Source: Dechloromonas sp. HYN0024 (GTDB lineage Bacteria; Pseudomonadota; Gammaproteobacteria; Burkholderiales; Rhodocyclaceae). Taken from it: a stretch of 64,000 nt of DNA. The stretch covers positions 1,134,501 through 1,198,500 of the forward strand of contig NZ_CP031842.1 of assembly GCF_003441615.1 (NCBI RefSeq), written 5' to 3'. Numbering within the stretch: position 1 is the stretch's first letter; each line of letters starts with the position of its first letter. The notes under the pieces were generated by a model. It was not told the DNA's origin. It saw only the letters and a program-made list of their open reading frames with translations, and searched no databases. The translations under genes and the position numbers were made by a program. This document shows, in pieces, positions 1 through 10,547 of this stretch.

Positions 1-570
1 GAATATCAGCGCCGCCAGCTTTTTCTGCGTGAGCAGCAACTCGATGAGGAGCGTCGTCAGCACCTCGAGCGCTCACTGCATGACCGCCTGACCGGCCTGC
101 CCAATCGCGACCTGCTCGACGACCGGATCAAGCAGGCCTTGGCGCTGGCGCGTCGTGACGCCGAGCGGCATGCCGGCTTTTTTCTCGATCTCGATGGATT
201 CAAGAGCGTGAACGACCAGTTGGGACATGAAGTCGGCGATATCGTGCTGCGTGAAATAGCCCGTCGCCTGATTGCTGCGACGCGTGAAACGGACACCATT
301 TCACGTCTCGGTGGTGACGAGTTTTTCCTGCTTGTGCAGGATATCGGTTCATGCGATGCGGCCGCCCATCTGGCGGCAAAGCTCATCGATCTGATCGAGC
401 AGCCGGTCGCCGGCCTGCCGTCATCACTGGCCCTCAGTGCCAGCATCGGCATTTGCCTGTTTCCCCGGAGTGGGCTGGAAAACAGTGCCGAGGCGATTAT
501 CCGCTGGGCTGACCAGGCCATGTACCGGGCCAAGGCCGGGGGCAAGCGGGGCTATTTCCTGGCCGACTAG
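1..570 (+). CDS. GGDEF-domain protein (C-terminal part; diguanylate cyclase)
   Basis: The reading frame is open from base 1, so the gene starts outside the window. What remains is an N-terminal helical, Gln/Arg/Glu-rich stretch that looks like a signalling coiled coil, then a GGDEF domain. The domain opens with HDRLTGLPNR near residue 27 and has FFLDLDGFKSVND and an intact active-site motif RLGGDEFF. It ends with the usual WADQAMYRAKAGGKRGY. GGDEF domains make cyclic di-GMP from two GTP. No EAL domain follows. The sensory part is missing, so the input signal cannot be told. Confidence 0.9.
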   Translation, partial: EYQRRQLFLREQQLDEERRQHLERSLHDRLTGLPNRDLLDDRIKQALALARRDAERHAGFFLDLDGFKSVNDQLGHEVGDIVLREIARRLIAATRETDTISRLGGDEFFLLVQDIGSCDAAAHLAAKLIDLIEQPVAGLPSSLALSASIGICLFPRSGLENSAEAIIRWADQAMYRAKAGGKRGYFLAD

Positions 571-633
571 GTGCTCGGAAGTGGCGCCAAACTCCTGTAT
601 CCTGCCTGCCTTTGAAAATCGAGGGGAACAGAG

Positions 634-948
634 ATGGGACAGGCGAAAAATCGGGGTTCGCAGGCCGAACGAATTGCTCAGGCGCAAGCCAAAATCGAGG
701 CGACGCGTCCGGAAAAACTTGTCTGCAACGGCTGCGGCGCCGAGGTGGCGACCATTAATCCGGTCAGCACGCGTGGCCTGCGTGGCATTGACGCGATCTG
801 GGTCGGCCAGTGCGAGTGCGGCCAGACGACCTTTGCCGCCTCGGGTGAGCCGAAAGCCGTCGAAGCCTTCTTCTATGCGCTGAGCGAAAATACCGAGCTG
901 ACGCTGGGTCGCCAGAGCAAGGATGGTGGCGAGCACGAGACCGCCTGA
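634..948 (+). CDS. Small hypothetical protein with Cys pairs
   Basis: A 104-residue protein whose family I do not recognise. It starts at an ATG preceded by GAGGGGAACAGAG, a good ribosome-binding site. It is soluble, with no signal peptide or membrane segment. The middle carries CNGCG and, about 35 residues later, CECG. This CxxC...CxC spacing suggests a small zinc-ribbon-like fold, which is inference only. It follows the GGDEF gene by 60 bp and converges on the Smr gene, with a large inverted repeat in the gap. Confidence 0.7.
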   Translation: MGQAKNRGSQAERIAQAQAKIEATRPEKLVCNGCGAEVATINPVSTRGLRGIDAIWVGQCECGQTTFAASGEPKAVEAFFYALSENTELTLGRQSKDGGEHETA

Positions 949-996
949 TTCGGTACTACCGTTTGCCTGATCGTCATGACTGCGGTGGCGCAAGTT

Positions 997-1063
997 CTTG
1001 ATTTATTCGGGCTGATTCCTTTTCGATGGGTGCCCATTACGAAGAAACGACTAATAAATCAAG
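997..1063. repeat. Inverted repeat between convergent genes
   Basis: Perfect 11-bp arms (CTTGATTTATT at 997-1007 and its complement at 1053-1063) enclose a smaller palindrome, ATGGGTGCCCAT, at 1026-1037. The structure lies between two convergent genes and could act as a bidirectional terminator. It lacks a clean U-tract. Confidence 0.55.
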
Positions 1064-1073
1064 CGCCTAGAAG

Positions 1074-1829
1074 TTATTTCTGATTGCGCAAGAGCACAAT
1101 CAGCGCGCCTTCGCCGCCATCCGGCGGCTTGGCCTGGCAATAGGCCAATACCTCCTGGCGCTGCGCCAGCCAGCCGCGTACCAGTTGGCGCAGGATTGAG
1201 GTCTTTTGCGGCGAACCCAGCCCCTTGCCATGCACGACGCGGACGCAGCGCTTGCCTTGATGCAGGCAGGTGGCGAGGAAGGTGGCAAGTTGCTGCCGCG
1301 CTTCGTCGCGGTTCAGTCCGTGCAGATCTGTTTCATCCTGGGTGACCCAGCGTCCCCGCCGCAAATCGCGCAGGACCATCTGGGCCAGTCCATGGCGCAG
1401 GTAGTGCGGCTCGTCACCACCTTCCAGCCTGTCCTGCAGGCCGATCGGCCCGTGCAGGCTTTCATGCAGGGCGGCCTGCTCGTCAGCGAGATGCTGCAAC
1501 GGTCGGGGTGGGGGCGGTCGGGTGCCGTGCATGACCAGGTTGGGTGGCGGGAGTGGCTGGACGCCGGTCATGGCGGCACGGAATTCCGCCTGCTCCGGGG
1601 CTAGCGGTACGCTTGGTAGCGTTGAATCGCTCTCCGGTGTGGCGCTCCAGTGCGCTGGCAGTGCCTGTGCCTGAGCTTTTCGCGGTGCCGGGGGTGGCTT
1701 TTCGCCGTCCGCCGGGCGCGGTGCAATGAACTTTTTCGGTTGGTTCAGCTGAACACGATTGACCGGCGGCAGCGGCTTGATGTCAGCCACTGCCGCCTGG
1801 AAGGCAGCGAGGTCTTCCGGGTCGATCAA
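1074..1829 (-). CDS. Smr/MutS2-C domain protein
   Basis: A 251-residue protein. The C-terminal third is an Smr domain: it has TDLHGLNRDEARQQL (around residue 164) and the conserved VRVVHGKGLGS. Smr domains are linked to nucleic-acid nicking or mRNA surveillance endonuclease activity. The N-terminal half is Pro/Ala-rich and looks disordered, as in stand-alone proteobacterial Smr proteins (YdaL/SmrA type). The start is a TTG at 1829, two bases after the trxB stop, so the two genes are probably co-transcribed. A later start is possible because the N-terminus is low-complexity. Confidence 0.85.
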   Translation of the reverse strand: MIDPEDLAAFQAAVADIKPLPPVNRVQLNQPKKFIAPRPADGEKPPPAPRKAQAQALPAHWSATPESDSTLPSVPLAPEQAEFRAAMTGVQPLPPPNLVMHGTRPPPPRPLQHLADEQAALHESLHGPIGLQDRLEGGDEPHYLRHGLAQMVLRDLRRGRWVTQDETDLHGLNRDEARQQLATFLATCLHQGKRCVRVVHGKGLGSPQKTSILRQLVRGWLAQRQEVLAYCQAKPPDGGEGALIVLLRNQK

Positions 1830-1831
1830 AT

Positions 1832-2806
<975 letters not shown>

Positions 2807-2917
2807 TTAATGGGAAAATTATAGCGTTCTCTGAGCCGGCAATTTTTTCGAAGTTCCTATGTTATTTGGGAAACAGGTTTATAATCATTTCGTAACTCTA
2901 TGAACGGAAACTGATTT

Positions 2918-3583
2918 ATGTCAGCAACCCAACCTGGTTTAAGCTTGGTTATCTTGCGTAATGTCCCTCTGTTTTCGGGGCTTGATGACCACGAGCTGGA
3001 AAAACTCGCGAAGTTGGCCGGGCGCAAGCGGGTCGAACGTGCGGCTACGGTTGTCCGGGCCGGTGATGCGACAGATTCCCTCTATGTGCTGATCAGCGGC
3101 CGGGCCAAAGTGACCAATACGGACGAAGAAGGGCGGGAAATCATTCTCGCCTGGCTTGGTCCGGGTGAATTTTTTGGCGAAATGGGCCTGATCGACGGCA
3201 GCCCGCGTTCAGCCAATGTGGTTGCCGCCGAAACCTGCGAGTTGCTGTTCCTGGACAAGAGCTCCCTGCAGCAATGCATGCAGGAGAATTTCCAGGTCGC
3301 GATGAAACTCATGAAGATCCTCGTTCTGCGCTTGCGCGAGGCGGATCGCAAGATTGAAAGCCTGGCCCTGCTCGATGTGTACGGTCGTGTGGCGCGCCTT
3401 CTGCTCGATATGTCGGAGTTGGTTGAGGGCAATCGCGTGGTGAAGAAAAAGATGTCGAAGCAGGATATGGCGAAAATGATTGGTGCCTCGCGCGAAATGG
3501 TCAGCAAGGTCATGCGTGATCTCGAACTGAGCGGCTACATACGGATCGAGAACGATCTGGTGGTTATTCCCGGGGCTGCCTGA
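2918..3583 (+). CDS. Crp/Fnr-family transcriptional regulator
   Basis: A 221-residue regulator. An N-terminal cyclic-nucleotide-binding beta-roll (about residues 15-130) includes [19 protein letters not shown]. That stretch keeps the Glu and Arg-Ser of a cAMP-type phosphate-binding cassette. A long dimer helix and a C-terminal helix-turn-helix follow ([20 protein letters not shown], about residues 175-200). There is no N-terminal Cys cluster, so it is not an oxygen-sensing Fnr. The stop is two bases before the GTG start proposed for ftsK, so the two may share a transcript. Confidence 0.9.
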   Translation: MSATQPGLSLVILRNVPLFSGLDDHELEKLAKLAGRKRVERAATVVRAGDATDSLYVLISGRAKVTNTDEEGREIILAWLGPGEFFGEMGLIDGSPRSANVVAAETCELLFLDKSSLQQCMQENFQVAMKLMKILVLRLREADRKIESLALLDVYGRVARLLLDMSELVEGNRVVKKKMSKQDMAKMIGASREMVSKVMRDLELSGYIRIENDLVVIPGAA

Positions 3584-3585
3584 CT

Positions 3586-5892
3586 GTGGGCGCACGGATG
3601 GTCAATCGGGCGATGGCGCCCAGCCCGCTACCTGAGAAGATCGGGTCCTTGTTACAGGAGTCGCGCTGGCTGGGTGTCGGTGCCGTAGCACTGTTTTTGA
3701 TCATGGCCCTGTGGGGATTCAGCAAGGATGACCCGGGCTGGTCGCATGCCATCGGTTCGGCCACCATGCATAATCCGGCCGGCCGTGCCGGCGCTTGGAT
3801 CGCCGACCTTATGCTCTATATCTTCGGATTGTCCGCCTGGTGGTGGATCGTGCTGCTCGGCATGTTCGTGTGGTGGGGGTTCCGTAAGTTTCATTCGCCC
3901 GACGAACACAAGCAGCATCCGCTGTTCATCTCCCTCGGCGGCTTTTCCTTCCTGCTGGTGGCCAGTTCTGCCCTCGAAGCCCTGCGTTTTTATAGCCTCA
4001 AGGCGGCGCTGCCGCTGGTCCCGGGTGGTGTGCTGGGGGTCGAAGTCGGCCGCGTGCTGGCGACCCAGTTTGGCTATACCGGTTCAACCCTGTTCCTGCT
4101 CGCCGTGATGGCTGTCGGATGGAGTATTTTTTCCGGCATGTCGTGGGTCTGGGCCTTTGAACAACTTGGCCTGACCCTTGAAGCTATCGTCGGCTTTTTC
4201 TACGGCCGCGTCGATGCCTGGCGCGACCGGCAGATCGGCAAGGAAGTCGCGCAGAAGCGTGAAGTGGTGGTCAAGGAAGAAAAGCAGCGCGTCGAGCTGC
4301 ACGATCCGATCATCATCGAAGCGCCAGCGCCGGAAGTGCCGGTGTCGAAAAAAGCCGAGCAGCGCATCGAGCGCGAAAAACAGGTGGCGCTCTTTCCCGA
4401 GGCTATTTTCGGTGGGCAGTTGCCGCCGCTCCACCTGCTCGACCCGGCCCCGCCGGCCACTGAGACGGTCAGCCCGGAAACCCTTGAATACACGTCGCGC
4501 CTGATCGAGCGCAAGCTGGCCGACTTCGGCGTTCAGGTCAAGGTGCTCGCCGCCATGCCCGGCCCGGTCATTACCCGTTATGAAATCGAGCCGGCGATTG
4601 GCGTCAAGGGCGCCCAGATCGTCAATCTGGCCCGTGATCTGGCCCGCGCCCTGGCCATGGTGTCGATCCGCGTCGTCGAAACGGTGCCCGGCAAGTCGTG
4701 CATGGCACTTGAACTGCCCAATCCCAAGCGGCAGATGGTGAAATTGTCTGAGATCATTTCGAGCAAGCCCTACAACGACATGAGCAGCCCACTCACCGTC
4801 TGCCTCGGCAAGGACATCGGTGGTCAGCCGGTGGTCGCCGATCTGGCCAAGACGCCGCATCTGCTGGTCGCCGGGACGACCGGTTCGGGCAAGTCGGTAG
4901 GCGTCAATGCGATGATCCTGTCCATGCTCTACAAGGCCGAGCCGGATCAGGTGCGTCTCATCATGGTCGATCCCAAGATGCTCGAACTGTCGATCTACGA
5001 GGGTATCCCGCACCTGCTGGCACCGGTCGTCACCGATATGAAGCAGGCGGCCAACGCGCTGCATTGGTGTGTCACCGAGATGGAAAAGCGCTACAAGCTG
5101 ATGTCGGCCATGGGCGTGCGCAATATCGCCGGCCTCAATACCAAGATTCGTGACGCCGAAAAGCGCGGCGAGCATATTGCCAATCCTTTGTCCCTGACGC
5201 CGGAAACTCCAGAGCCGCTCAAGACCATGCCCTTCATCGTGGTCATCATCGACGAACTGGCCGACCTCATGATGGTGGTCGGCAAGAAGGTCGAGGAGCA
5301 GATCGCCCGTCTGGCACAAAAGGCCCGTGCTTCCGGTATCCACCTCGTGCTGGCGACGCAGCGGCCGAGTGTCGACGTGATTACCGGCCTGATCAAGGCC
5401 AATATCCCGACCCGTCTTTCCTTCCAGGTCTCAAGCAAGATCGACTCGCGCACCATTCTCGACCAGATGGGGGCCGAAGCCCTGCTTGGTCAGGGCGACA
5501 TGCTATATCTGGCACCGGGTACCGGCTATCCGACCCGCGTCCATGGTGCTTTTGTCTCTGATGATGAAGTGCATCGGGTGGTCGAGCATCTCAAGGCGAC
5601 CGGTACGCCGGAGTATATCGAGGATATTCTCAACGGTTCGGGCGGTGATGACGAGGAAGGTGGCGAGGCCGGGGAGGGCTGTGGTGACGCCGAGAGTGAT
5701 CCGCTTTACGATCAGGCTGTCGATATTGTCCTGAAGAATCAGCGTGCTTCAATTTCGCTGGTTCAGCGCCACCTGCGCATCGGTTACAACCGCTCGGCGC
5801 GGCTCATCGAGGCAATGGAAAAAGCCGGGCTGGTGTCCGGTATGGACGGTCGGGGCGGGCGCGAAGTGCTGATGAAGAAACCGGCAGAGTAA
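3586..5892 (+). CDS. ftsK: DNA translocase FtsK
   Basis: A 768-residue septal DNA pump that clears and orients chromosome termini during division. Four hydrophobic segments lie in about residues 25-210. A short charged linker follows, far shorter than in E. coli FtsK. The motor has Walker [13 protein letters not shown] near residue 432 and Walker [14 protein letters not shown]. The C-terminal gamma winged helix ([20 protein letters not shown]) reads KOPS-like sites. The first start is GTG at 3586; an ATG at 3598 is equally possible. lolA follows, as in many betaproteobacteria. Confidence 0.96.
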   Translation: MGARMVNRAMAPSPLPEKIGSLLQESRWLGVGAVALFLIMALWGFSKDDPGWSHAIGSATMHNPAGRAGAWIADLMLYIFGLSAWWWIVLLGMFVWWGFRKFHSPDEHKQHPLFISLGGFSFLLVASSALEALRFYSLKAALPLVPGGVLGVEVGRVLATQFGYTGSTLFLLAVMAVGWSIFSGMSWVWAFEQLGLTLEAIVGFFYGRVDAWRDRQIGKEVAQKREVVVKEEKQRVELHDPIIIEAPAPEVPVSKKAEQRIEREKQVALFPEAIFGGQLPPLHLLDPAPPATETVSPETLEYTSRLIERKLADFGVQVKVLAAMPGPVITRYEIEPAIGVKGAQIVNLARDLARALAMVSIRVVETVPGKSCMALELPNPKRQMVKLSEIISSKPYNDMSSPLTVCLGKDIGGQPVVADLAKTPHLLVAGTTGSGKSVGVNAMILSMLYKAEPDQVRLIMVDPKMLELSIYEGIPHLLAPVVTDMKQAANALHWCVTEMEKRYKLMSAMGVRNIAGLNTKIRDAEKRGEHIANPLSLTPETPEPLKTMPFIVVIIDELADLMMVVGKKVEEQIARLAQKARASGIHLVLATQRPSVDVITGLIKANIPTRLSFQVSSKIDSRTILDQMGAEALLGQGDMLYLAPGTGYPTRVHGAFVSDDEVHRVVEHLKATGTPEYIEDILNGSGGDDEEGGEAGEGCGDAESDPLYDQAVDIVLKNQRASISLVQRHLRIGYNRSARLIEAMEKAGLVSGMDGRGGREVLMKKPAE

Positions 5893-5967
5893 TCGTCGCC
5901 GGTATTTGTCAGCAATTCGTTACACCCTGAAACAACACGCCACCCCACGATCCGCTAAGCTTGCCTC

Positions 5968-6588
5968 ATGAAAATTGCCCGACAATTACTGCTGACTGCT
6001 GCTTTCTCCGTATTCCCGCTGCTCGCCCAGGCCGGTGCGATTGAACAACTGCATGACTTCCTGAAAAGCACGCGTACGCTGAAAGCTGATTTTTCCCAGA
6101 TGGTGATTGGCAAGAACGGGCGCAAGCCGCAGCAATCATCAGGAATTGTGAGCATTTCGCGGCCGGGTAAGCTGCGCTGGGAAATCCAGAAGCCATATCC
6201 GCAACTGGTCGTGGGTGACGGCGAAAAGGTCTGGATTCACGACCCCGACCTGCAGCAGGTAACCGTCCGCAAGGCCGGGCAAGCCATCGGTGGCTCTCCG
6301 GCCGCCTTGCTCTCGGGCAGCAATGAGCTGGAAAAGAACTTCACCCTCAGGGAAGTCGGCGAGGCCGAAGGTATGGCCTGGGTCGAAGCGACGCCGAAGG
6401 CCGGTGACAGCGGGTTCGAGAAAGTTCGTCTCGGCTTTGCCGGTAATGACCTAAAAGCGATGGAGTTGCAGGACAGCTTCGGGCAGACCACGCATATTCG
6501 ATTTGCCAGGATTGAACGCAATCCGGCCTTGCCGCCCAGTACCTTCAAATTCACCCCGCCGGCCGGGGTTGATGTGGTGGGCGAGTAG
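5968..6588 (+). CDS. lolA: Outer-membrane lipoprotein carrier protein LolA
   Basis: A 206-residue periplasmic chaperone that carries lipoproteins from LolCDE to LolB. A signal peptide (about residues 1-21, cleaved after AQA) precedes the LolA fold. The fold has the typical opening LHDFLKSTRTLKADFSQM, then SRPGKLRWEIQKPYPQLVVGDG and the WIHDPDLQQVTVRK strand. It lies 75 bp after ftsK. In related genomes rarA and serS usually come next; here rarA is about 10 kb away. Confidence 0.95.
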   Translation: MKIARQLLLTAAFSVFPLLAQAGAIEQLHDFLKSTRTLKADFSQMVIGKNGRKPQQSSGIVSISRPGKLRWEIQKPYPQLVVGDGEKVWIHDPDLQQVTVRKAGQAIGGSPAALLSGSNELEKNFTLREVGEAEGMAWVEATPKAGDSGFEKVRLGFAGNDLKAMELQDSFGQTTHIRFARIERNPALPPSTFKFTPPAGVDVVGE

Positions 6589-6606
6589 GTCGATTAAGGC
6601 ACCGGC

Positions 6607-6975
6607 TTACTGCATCGAGTGCAGGCCGATCATGTTGTCTTCGCTATCAACGATCAGGGCGATGTATCCGTATTGTCCGATCGACATCTTGTCCTTGTGG
6701 ATGCGCCCCCCGGCTTTGGCCGCCTTGGCTGCCTGTACGGCGCAGTCGGTGCAACTGAAGTACACCAGCACGCTGTTGTCGCCGGATGAAAAACCCGGCA
6801 TCTTGACCAGTGCGCCGGAGGCACCATAGCCGTCAGGCTGCATCGGAAAGGCCCACATCTCAAGGCCGGGGCTTTCCAGTTGGCTCAGTTCAACGTCGAA
6901 TACTGCCTGATAAAAGGCTTTCGCACGGGCCATGTCCTGCACGTAAATTTCAAACCAGCCGACCGGATTGTTCAT
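6607..6975 (-). CDS. VOC-family (glyoxalase-like) protein
   Basis: A 122-residue vicinal-oxygen-chelate protein. It opens with PVGWFEIYVQDMARAKAFYQ, the typical first beta-alpha unit, and ends with GYIALIVDSEDNMIGLHS. It resembles the YdcJ/PhnB-like single-domain glyoxalase/bleomycin-resistance group. The substrate is unknown and metal-ligand assignment is uncertain. The ATG at 6975 is preferred over an upstream in-frame start, because the family begins at this point and the extension overlaps the divergent response-regulator gene. Confidence 0.85.
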   Translation of the reverse strand: MNNPVGWFEIYVQDMARAKAFYQAVFDVELSQLESPGLEMWAFPMQPDGYGASGALVKMPGFSSGDNSVLVYFSCTDCAVQAAKAAKAGGRIHKDKMSIGQYGYIALIVDSEDNMIGLHSMQ

Positions 6976-7094
6976 GATTGCCCTTTCAGGGTACTGTTGC
7001 CGTAGATGGCCGGTTTCAGAAATGCAATTTTTTCTGCCTCTGCCTGATCCCGGAGGTAAACTTGGTAGATCAATTTTGACTTCTTGGGTTCCCG

Positions 7095-8063
7095 ATGAAA
7101 ATACTGTTGGTGGATGATTCCCGCGCAATCGCCATGGTCATGGGGGCCCGGCTCGAGTCTTTCGGCCACGACGTCAAGCACGCCATCAATGGTGAGCGGG
7201 CAATCGAGTTTTTCAAGGCGGAATCTTTCGATCTGATCCTCATGGATATCGAAATGCCGGGCATGAACGGATTTGAGGTAACCACCCGGATTCGCGCCCT
7301 GGAAGGCCTCGATGCCTGGGCATGGACGCCGATTATTTTCGTCACGGCGACCGATACCGACACCAATCTGGTGACCGCTATTGAGGCGGGGGGTGATGAC
7401 TTCATTTCGAAGTCGGTGCCGGAAAATGTCCTGCAGGCGAAGATGAAGGCAATGTCGCGGATTGCCGCGATGCGTACGCGGCTCTATCTGGCTAACCGAA
7501 AACTCAAGGATCAGGCCAGCCGGGATGGTTTGACCGGACTGCTCAATCGTCGCGCCATGGATATGCAGGTGGATATCGATTGGGAAACGGCAACGCTCTC
7601 CGCCAGACCGTTCAGTCTGTTGATGGTCGACGTCGATAACTTCAAAAAATACAACGACCACTACGGACACCAGACTGGTGATGATTGTCTGAGAGCGGTT
7701 GCCAACTGCCTCGAGGAGTGTATTCAGCGGGTCAACAATGACCGGGTCGCCCAGGGGGCATTTGTTGCCCGTTATGGTGGCGAAGAGTTTGCCGTAGTCA
7801 TTCCCGATGCGGCACCCGGCGTTCACGCCGGTATTGCGGCCAGCCTGATCGAATCGGTTCATGCCATGGGTATTCCTCATGAATTGAACGGAAATTTCGG
7901 CGTGGTCACGATTTCGCTGGGGGCCGCCTGCTGCGATCCCGCCGTGGGCGAAATCAAGCCACTTTTCCGACTGGCCGATCAACTGCTCTACAAGGCCAAG
8001 GAAGCTGGACGCAACCGGGCTGAAGTGGCTTGGCCGACTGGCTGGCCGGCCGACCCGGCGTAG
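7095..8063 (+). CDS. Response regulator with GGDEF output (diguanylate cyclase)
   Basis: A 322-residue two-domain protein. The receiver domain (about residues 1-120) has ILLVDDSRAIAMVMG, the phospho-acceptor Asp in LILMDIEMPGMNGFEV and the conserved Lys in DDFISKSVP. After a short helix, the cyclase domain begins at ASRDGLTGLLNRRAMD. It carries an intact active-site loop, RYGGEEFAVV. This is the PleD/WspR-like layout: phosphorylation should control cyclic di-GMP synthesis. No cognate kinase is adjacent. Confidence 0.93.
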   Translation: MKILLVDDSRAIAMVMGARLESFGHDVKHAINGERAIEFFKAESFDLILMDIEMPGMNGFEVTTRIRALEGLDAWAWTPIIFVTATDTDTNLVTAIEAGGDDFISKSVPENVLQAKMKAMSRIAAMRTRLYLANRKLKDQASRDGLTGLLNRRAMDMQVDIDWETATLSARPFSLLMVDVDNFKKYNDHYGHQTGDDCLRAVANCLEECIQRVNNDRVAQGAFVARYGGEEFAVVIPDAAPGVHAGIAASLIESVHAMGIPHELNGNFGVVTISLGAACCDPAVGEIKPLFRLADQLLYKAKEAGRNRAEVAWPTGWPADPA

Positions 8064-8087
8064 CCTCCCGGCCCTTTGGGATACCCT

Positions 8088-8300
8088 ATGAAACCAGGTT
8101 TGATCGCCTGCCTAGCCCTGGCGGCATGCTCCTCCTGGCATTGGGAAAAGCCCGGTGCGCTGGATGGCGATTATTCGCGCGACGAAATCGTCTGCAAGCA
8201 ACAGGTTTATTCCGGCACCGACGGTATCGTCACCAATGCCAGTGTTCGCCGCATGCATGCCTGCATGGTCGCGAGAGGCTGGCGGAAAGCCGAAAACTAG
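8088..8300 (+). CDS. Small lipoprotein, hypothetical
   Basis: A 70-residue protein starting MKPGLIACLALAACSS, a short signal peptide with a lipobox-like LAAC. Translation from ATG 8088 gives a better signal sequence than the upstream in-frame ATG at 8076. The mature part has two further Cys residues and a C-terminal MHACMVARGWRK. That ending resembles small outer-membrane lipoproteins of Pseudomonadota that finish in CM..KGW. Function unknown. Confidence 0.7.
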   Translation: MKPGLIACLALAACSSWHWEKPGALDGDYSRDEIVCKQQVYSGTDGIVTNASVRRMHACMVARGWRKAEN

Positions 8301-8322
8301 TTGCCGCCAAACGGCCCTCGGC

Positions 8323-8889
8323 CTATTCGATGGTCAGGCGTCGAATCCAGCGTGAGTCGGGCGTGATTTCGGCGCGTTCACCCGGGCCATAGGGCGGCGT
8401 GTCGGTGTTTGCCGGCGGTGCGCCAATCAGTCCGAGATCAATGGCTTGCGGCGTGCCGACGATACCTTTTTCAGTCAGTTCCATCTGGTAGTAGAGACCG
8501 TTCCAGAGCTTGGCACCGAAGTCCTTGGGCTGTTTGTAGAGAAAGAGCAGTGAGTGTTCAAGCCAGCGCAGGTCGTGGCGGCTGACTGTGCCGGGGTTGG
8601 CGTAGGGATACGGCACATGGCAGTGAATTTCCTCGCCTTCCAGGCACTTGAATTCCTTCATGGAAAGGAAAAAGTCCTTCAGCCGGGCTTCGTCGAGATG
8701 GAGCTGGAAGGTGCTTGTCTCACCGGCCGGGAAAAAGACCACCCGACCGATTGCCATCGACTGACCTTCCCGGGTGTGCACTGTGATGAGCTTGCTTCCG
8801 GCAAGTTCCCATGCCGCGGCCGGCAAGGAGCAGGAGATCGTGGCTAGAACGCAGAACAGGCGGAAAAGCTGACTTACATGCAGAGTCAT
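8323..8889 (-). CDS. Exported hypothetical protein
   Basis: A 188-residue protein with an N-terminal signal peptide (hydrophobic core LFCVLATISCSLPAAA, cleavage after AAA about residue 26). The mature domain is mixed alpha/beta, with no motif that I can assign to a family. A CLEGEEIHCHVPYPY segment contains two Cys. It lies downstream of the metal-efflux operon on the same strand, 80 bp after the czcC-like gene. A link to that operon is possible but not shown. Confidence 0.65.
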   Translation of the reverse strand: MTLHVSQLFRLFCVLATISCSLPAAAWELAGSKLITVHTREGQSMAIGRVVFFPAGETSTFQLHLDEARLKDFFLSMKEFKCLEGEEIHCHVPYPYANPGTVSRHDLRWLEHSLLFLYKQPKDFGAKLWNGLYYQMELTEKGIVGTPQAIDLGLIGAPPANTDTPPYGPGERAEITPDSRWIRRLTIE

Positions 8890-8970
8890 GGCATCGCCTC
8901 ATCGGGGGGGCTGGCCATGATATGCCTCAGCCTGCGCGGTTGGGGCGGATTTTTTACGAAGACCGATTGC

Positions 8971-10248
8971 TCACTGGCCGACCGGCTTTTCTTCGTCGAA
9001 GTCCCAGAGTCGGTGGGCATCGAGCTGCAGCCGGTAGCGCAGTTCGAGCGCTTCCAGCTGCATCAGGCGGGCGGCTAGCTGGGCTTCGTTGGCCTGCCGG
9101 CGGGCCGCTAGCAGATCGTTGAGGCTACCCTCGCCAAGCTGGTAGGCGCGCGCCGTCATGTCGGCGGCCCGACCGAGGCGTTCGGCAGCGCTGCGGCTCG
9201 CCTGCCAGGTTGAGAAGGCTGCATTGGCCGATTGGTAGAGGGTGGCCGACTCGGCGGTAATCTTCTGCGTGGTGGCGGCTTCGCGCCGGCCGGCGACGTC
9301 GGCCTGGGCCTGTGCCGCGTCAGAACCGGCACGGCGGGCGCCGCCAGGCAACGGGATGCTGATGTAGGCACCGAAAACCTTGTCCTCACCGGCCCGCTCG
9401 CGGGAAACATGAAAGCCAATGGTCGGATCGGGCAGCCGGTCGCGGCTGGAGCGGCCCGCCAGAAGTTGCGCCCGCTGCGTCTCGCCGCGGGCCAGTTCAA
9501 GTTCGTGGCTGTGCTCAAGGATGGCATTGATCCAGTCAGCTTCGTTGCCGTCGACCGGTAGCGGCTCGGCAATGACATTCTGGGCAACCAGGGGCAGGCC
9601 GGGATAACGACGACGCAGATCTTCGCCGGCCGTCTGCTGGCGTACCCTGGCCTGGGCCAGCTGGGCTTCGGCCTGGGCCAGTGCGGCTTCGGCCTGGATG
9701 GATTCGAGGCGGGCGGCATCACCGAGTTGGTGGCGGCGCTCGATGCCCTTTGCCTGTTTATCGAGCAAGGCCAACTGTTCGCTCCATTGGGCTGCGCCTG
9801 CGCTTTCCTTGAGCCAGGTGAACCACGATTTCAGGAGGTTGCGGCTGGCTTCGTGCAGCGCGTCACCGTGCGCGGTTTCAGCCAGCGCCACGCCGTTGGC
9901 GCCAAGTTCGCCATCAACCCCGCCTTTGCCGGGCAGGCGCAAGGGGCGCTCGATAGCCGCATTCCATTCGTTGAAGCGTTCTTCCGGGCCGGTGGTCGGA
10001 GCGCTCCGGCGCTGCTGGCCACCGAGACGGACGTTCCATTCATGTGGGCCGGCTTCCAGTCGATTACGGTTGGCTTCTTCGACACGTATCTGGCCGGCCG
10101 CGGCCTGTACCGAGAGGTTTTCACGTAGGACCCGCGCGACGATTTCGCTCGGCGGCAGATTGGGCGCGACCTCGGCGGCAAAGCCGGAGCCACCGATGCC
10201 GCCCACAAGGAAGGGTAACGCCAGACGGAAATAGTGGCCGAATTTCAT
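8971..10248 (-). CDS. TolC/CzcC-family outer-membrane efflux protein
   Basis: A 425-residue outer-membrane channel with a signal peptide (about 1-24). Two helical repeats follow, rich in Ala/Gln/Glu (LAQAEAQLAQARVRQQTAGEDL and the later YQSANAAFSTWQASRSAAERL), as expected for a TolC-type periplasmic tunnel. The segment RLPDPTIGFHVSRERAGEDK followed by GAYISIPLPGG is typical of CzcC. Its start overlaps the end of the DUF3240 gene, so it is the last gene of the czcB-czcA-DUF3240-czcC transcript. Placing the channel gene last rather than first is less common. Confidence 0.88.
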   Translation of the reverse strand: MKFGHYFRLALPFLVGGIGGSGFAAEVAPNLPPSEIVARVLRENLSVQAAAGQIRVEEANRNRLEAGPHEWNVRLGGQQRRSAPTTGPEERFNEWNAAIERPLRLPGKGGVDGELGANGVALAETAHGDALHEASRNLLKSWFTWLKESAGAAQWSEQLALLDKQAKGIERRHQLGDAARLESIQAEAALAQAEAQLAQARVRQQTAGEDLRRRYPGLPLVAQNVIAEPLPVDGNEADWINAILEHSHELELARGETQRAQLLAGRSSRDRLPDPTIGFHVSRERAGEDKVFGAYISIPLPGGARRAGSDAAQAQADVAGRREAATTQKITAESATLYQSANAAFSTWQASRSAAERLGRAADMTARAYQLGEGSLNDLLAARRQANEAQLAARLMQLEALELRYRLQLDAHRLWDFDEEKPVGQ

Positions 10249-10547
10249 AGATGTTTCGCCTCAATGATCGGCAGTAACCAGTAAAAAACGTTGGCGTTCG
10301 GCATGGCCTGCTTGATCAGCGCCAGCACTTCGCGCTTGGCAGATTCCGGGCCAACGGTGCGGATGACCGTGCGTGGTGCGTGACCAGCAACCAGTTCGCC
10401 GTCGTCGACGAGGGCGATGGCGGAGCCGTGCCCTTCGGCCGCGCTGACGGTGAAGCCGGGCACGAGATCGGGGCGGGAGAGGAGCAGGTCTTCGACATGC
10501 TGGGCAATGTCATTGGGCATGATCAGGGTGAGCAGAACATCAGCCAT
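10245..10547 (-). CDS. DUF3240-family protein of a metal RND efflux operon
   Basis: A 100-residue cytoplasmic protein starting MADVLLTLIMPNDIAQHVED. It resembles the DUF3240 family, which is often coded inside Czc-type efflux operons. The fold is probably ferredoxin-like and related to PII/CutA-like small proteins (inference). The ATG at 10547 is chosen because it overlaps the czcA stop by 8 bases and has GAGGG just upstream. Its own end overlaps the czcC-like start. A regulatory or metal-sensing role is likely but unproven. Confidence 0.8.
   Translation of the reverse strand: MADVLLTLIMPNDIAQHVEDLLLSRPDLVPGFTVSAAEGHGSAIALVDDGELVAGHAPRTVIRTVGPESAKREVLALIKQAMPNANVFYWLLPIIEAKHL

Noticed and set aside
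4084..5343. Long open frame of 419 codons on the minus strand
   Set aside because: It lies fully inside ftsK on the opposite strand and has a His/Asp/Arg-rich translation typical of antisense shadows in GC-rich genes.
6972..7982. Open frame of 336 codons on the minus strand
   Set aside because: It is antisense to the response-regulator cyclase, which has clear motifs. No family features are visible.
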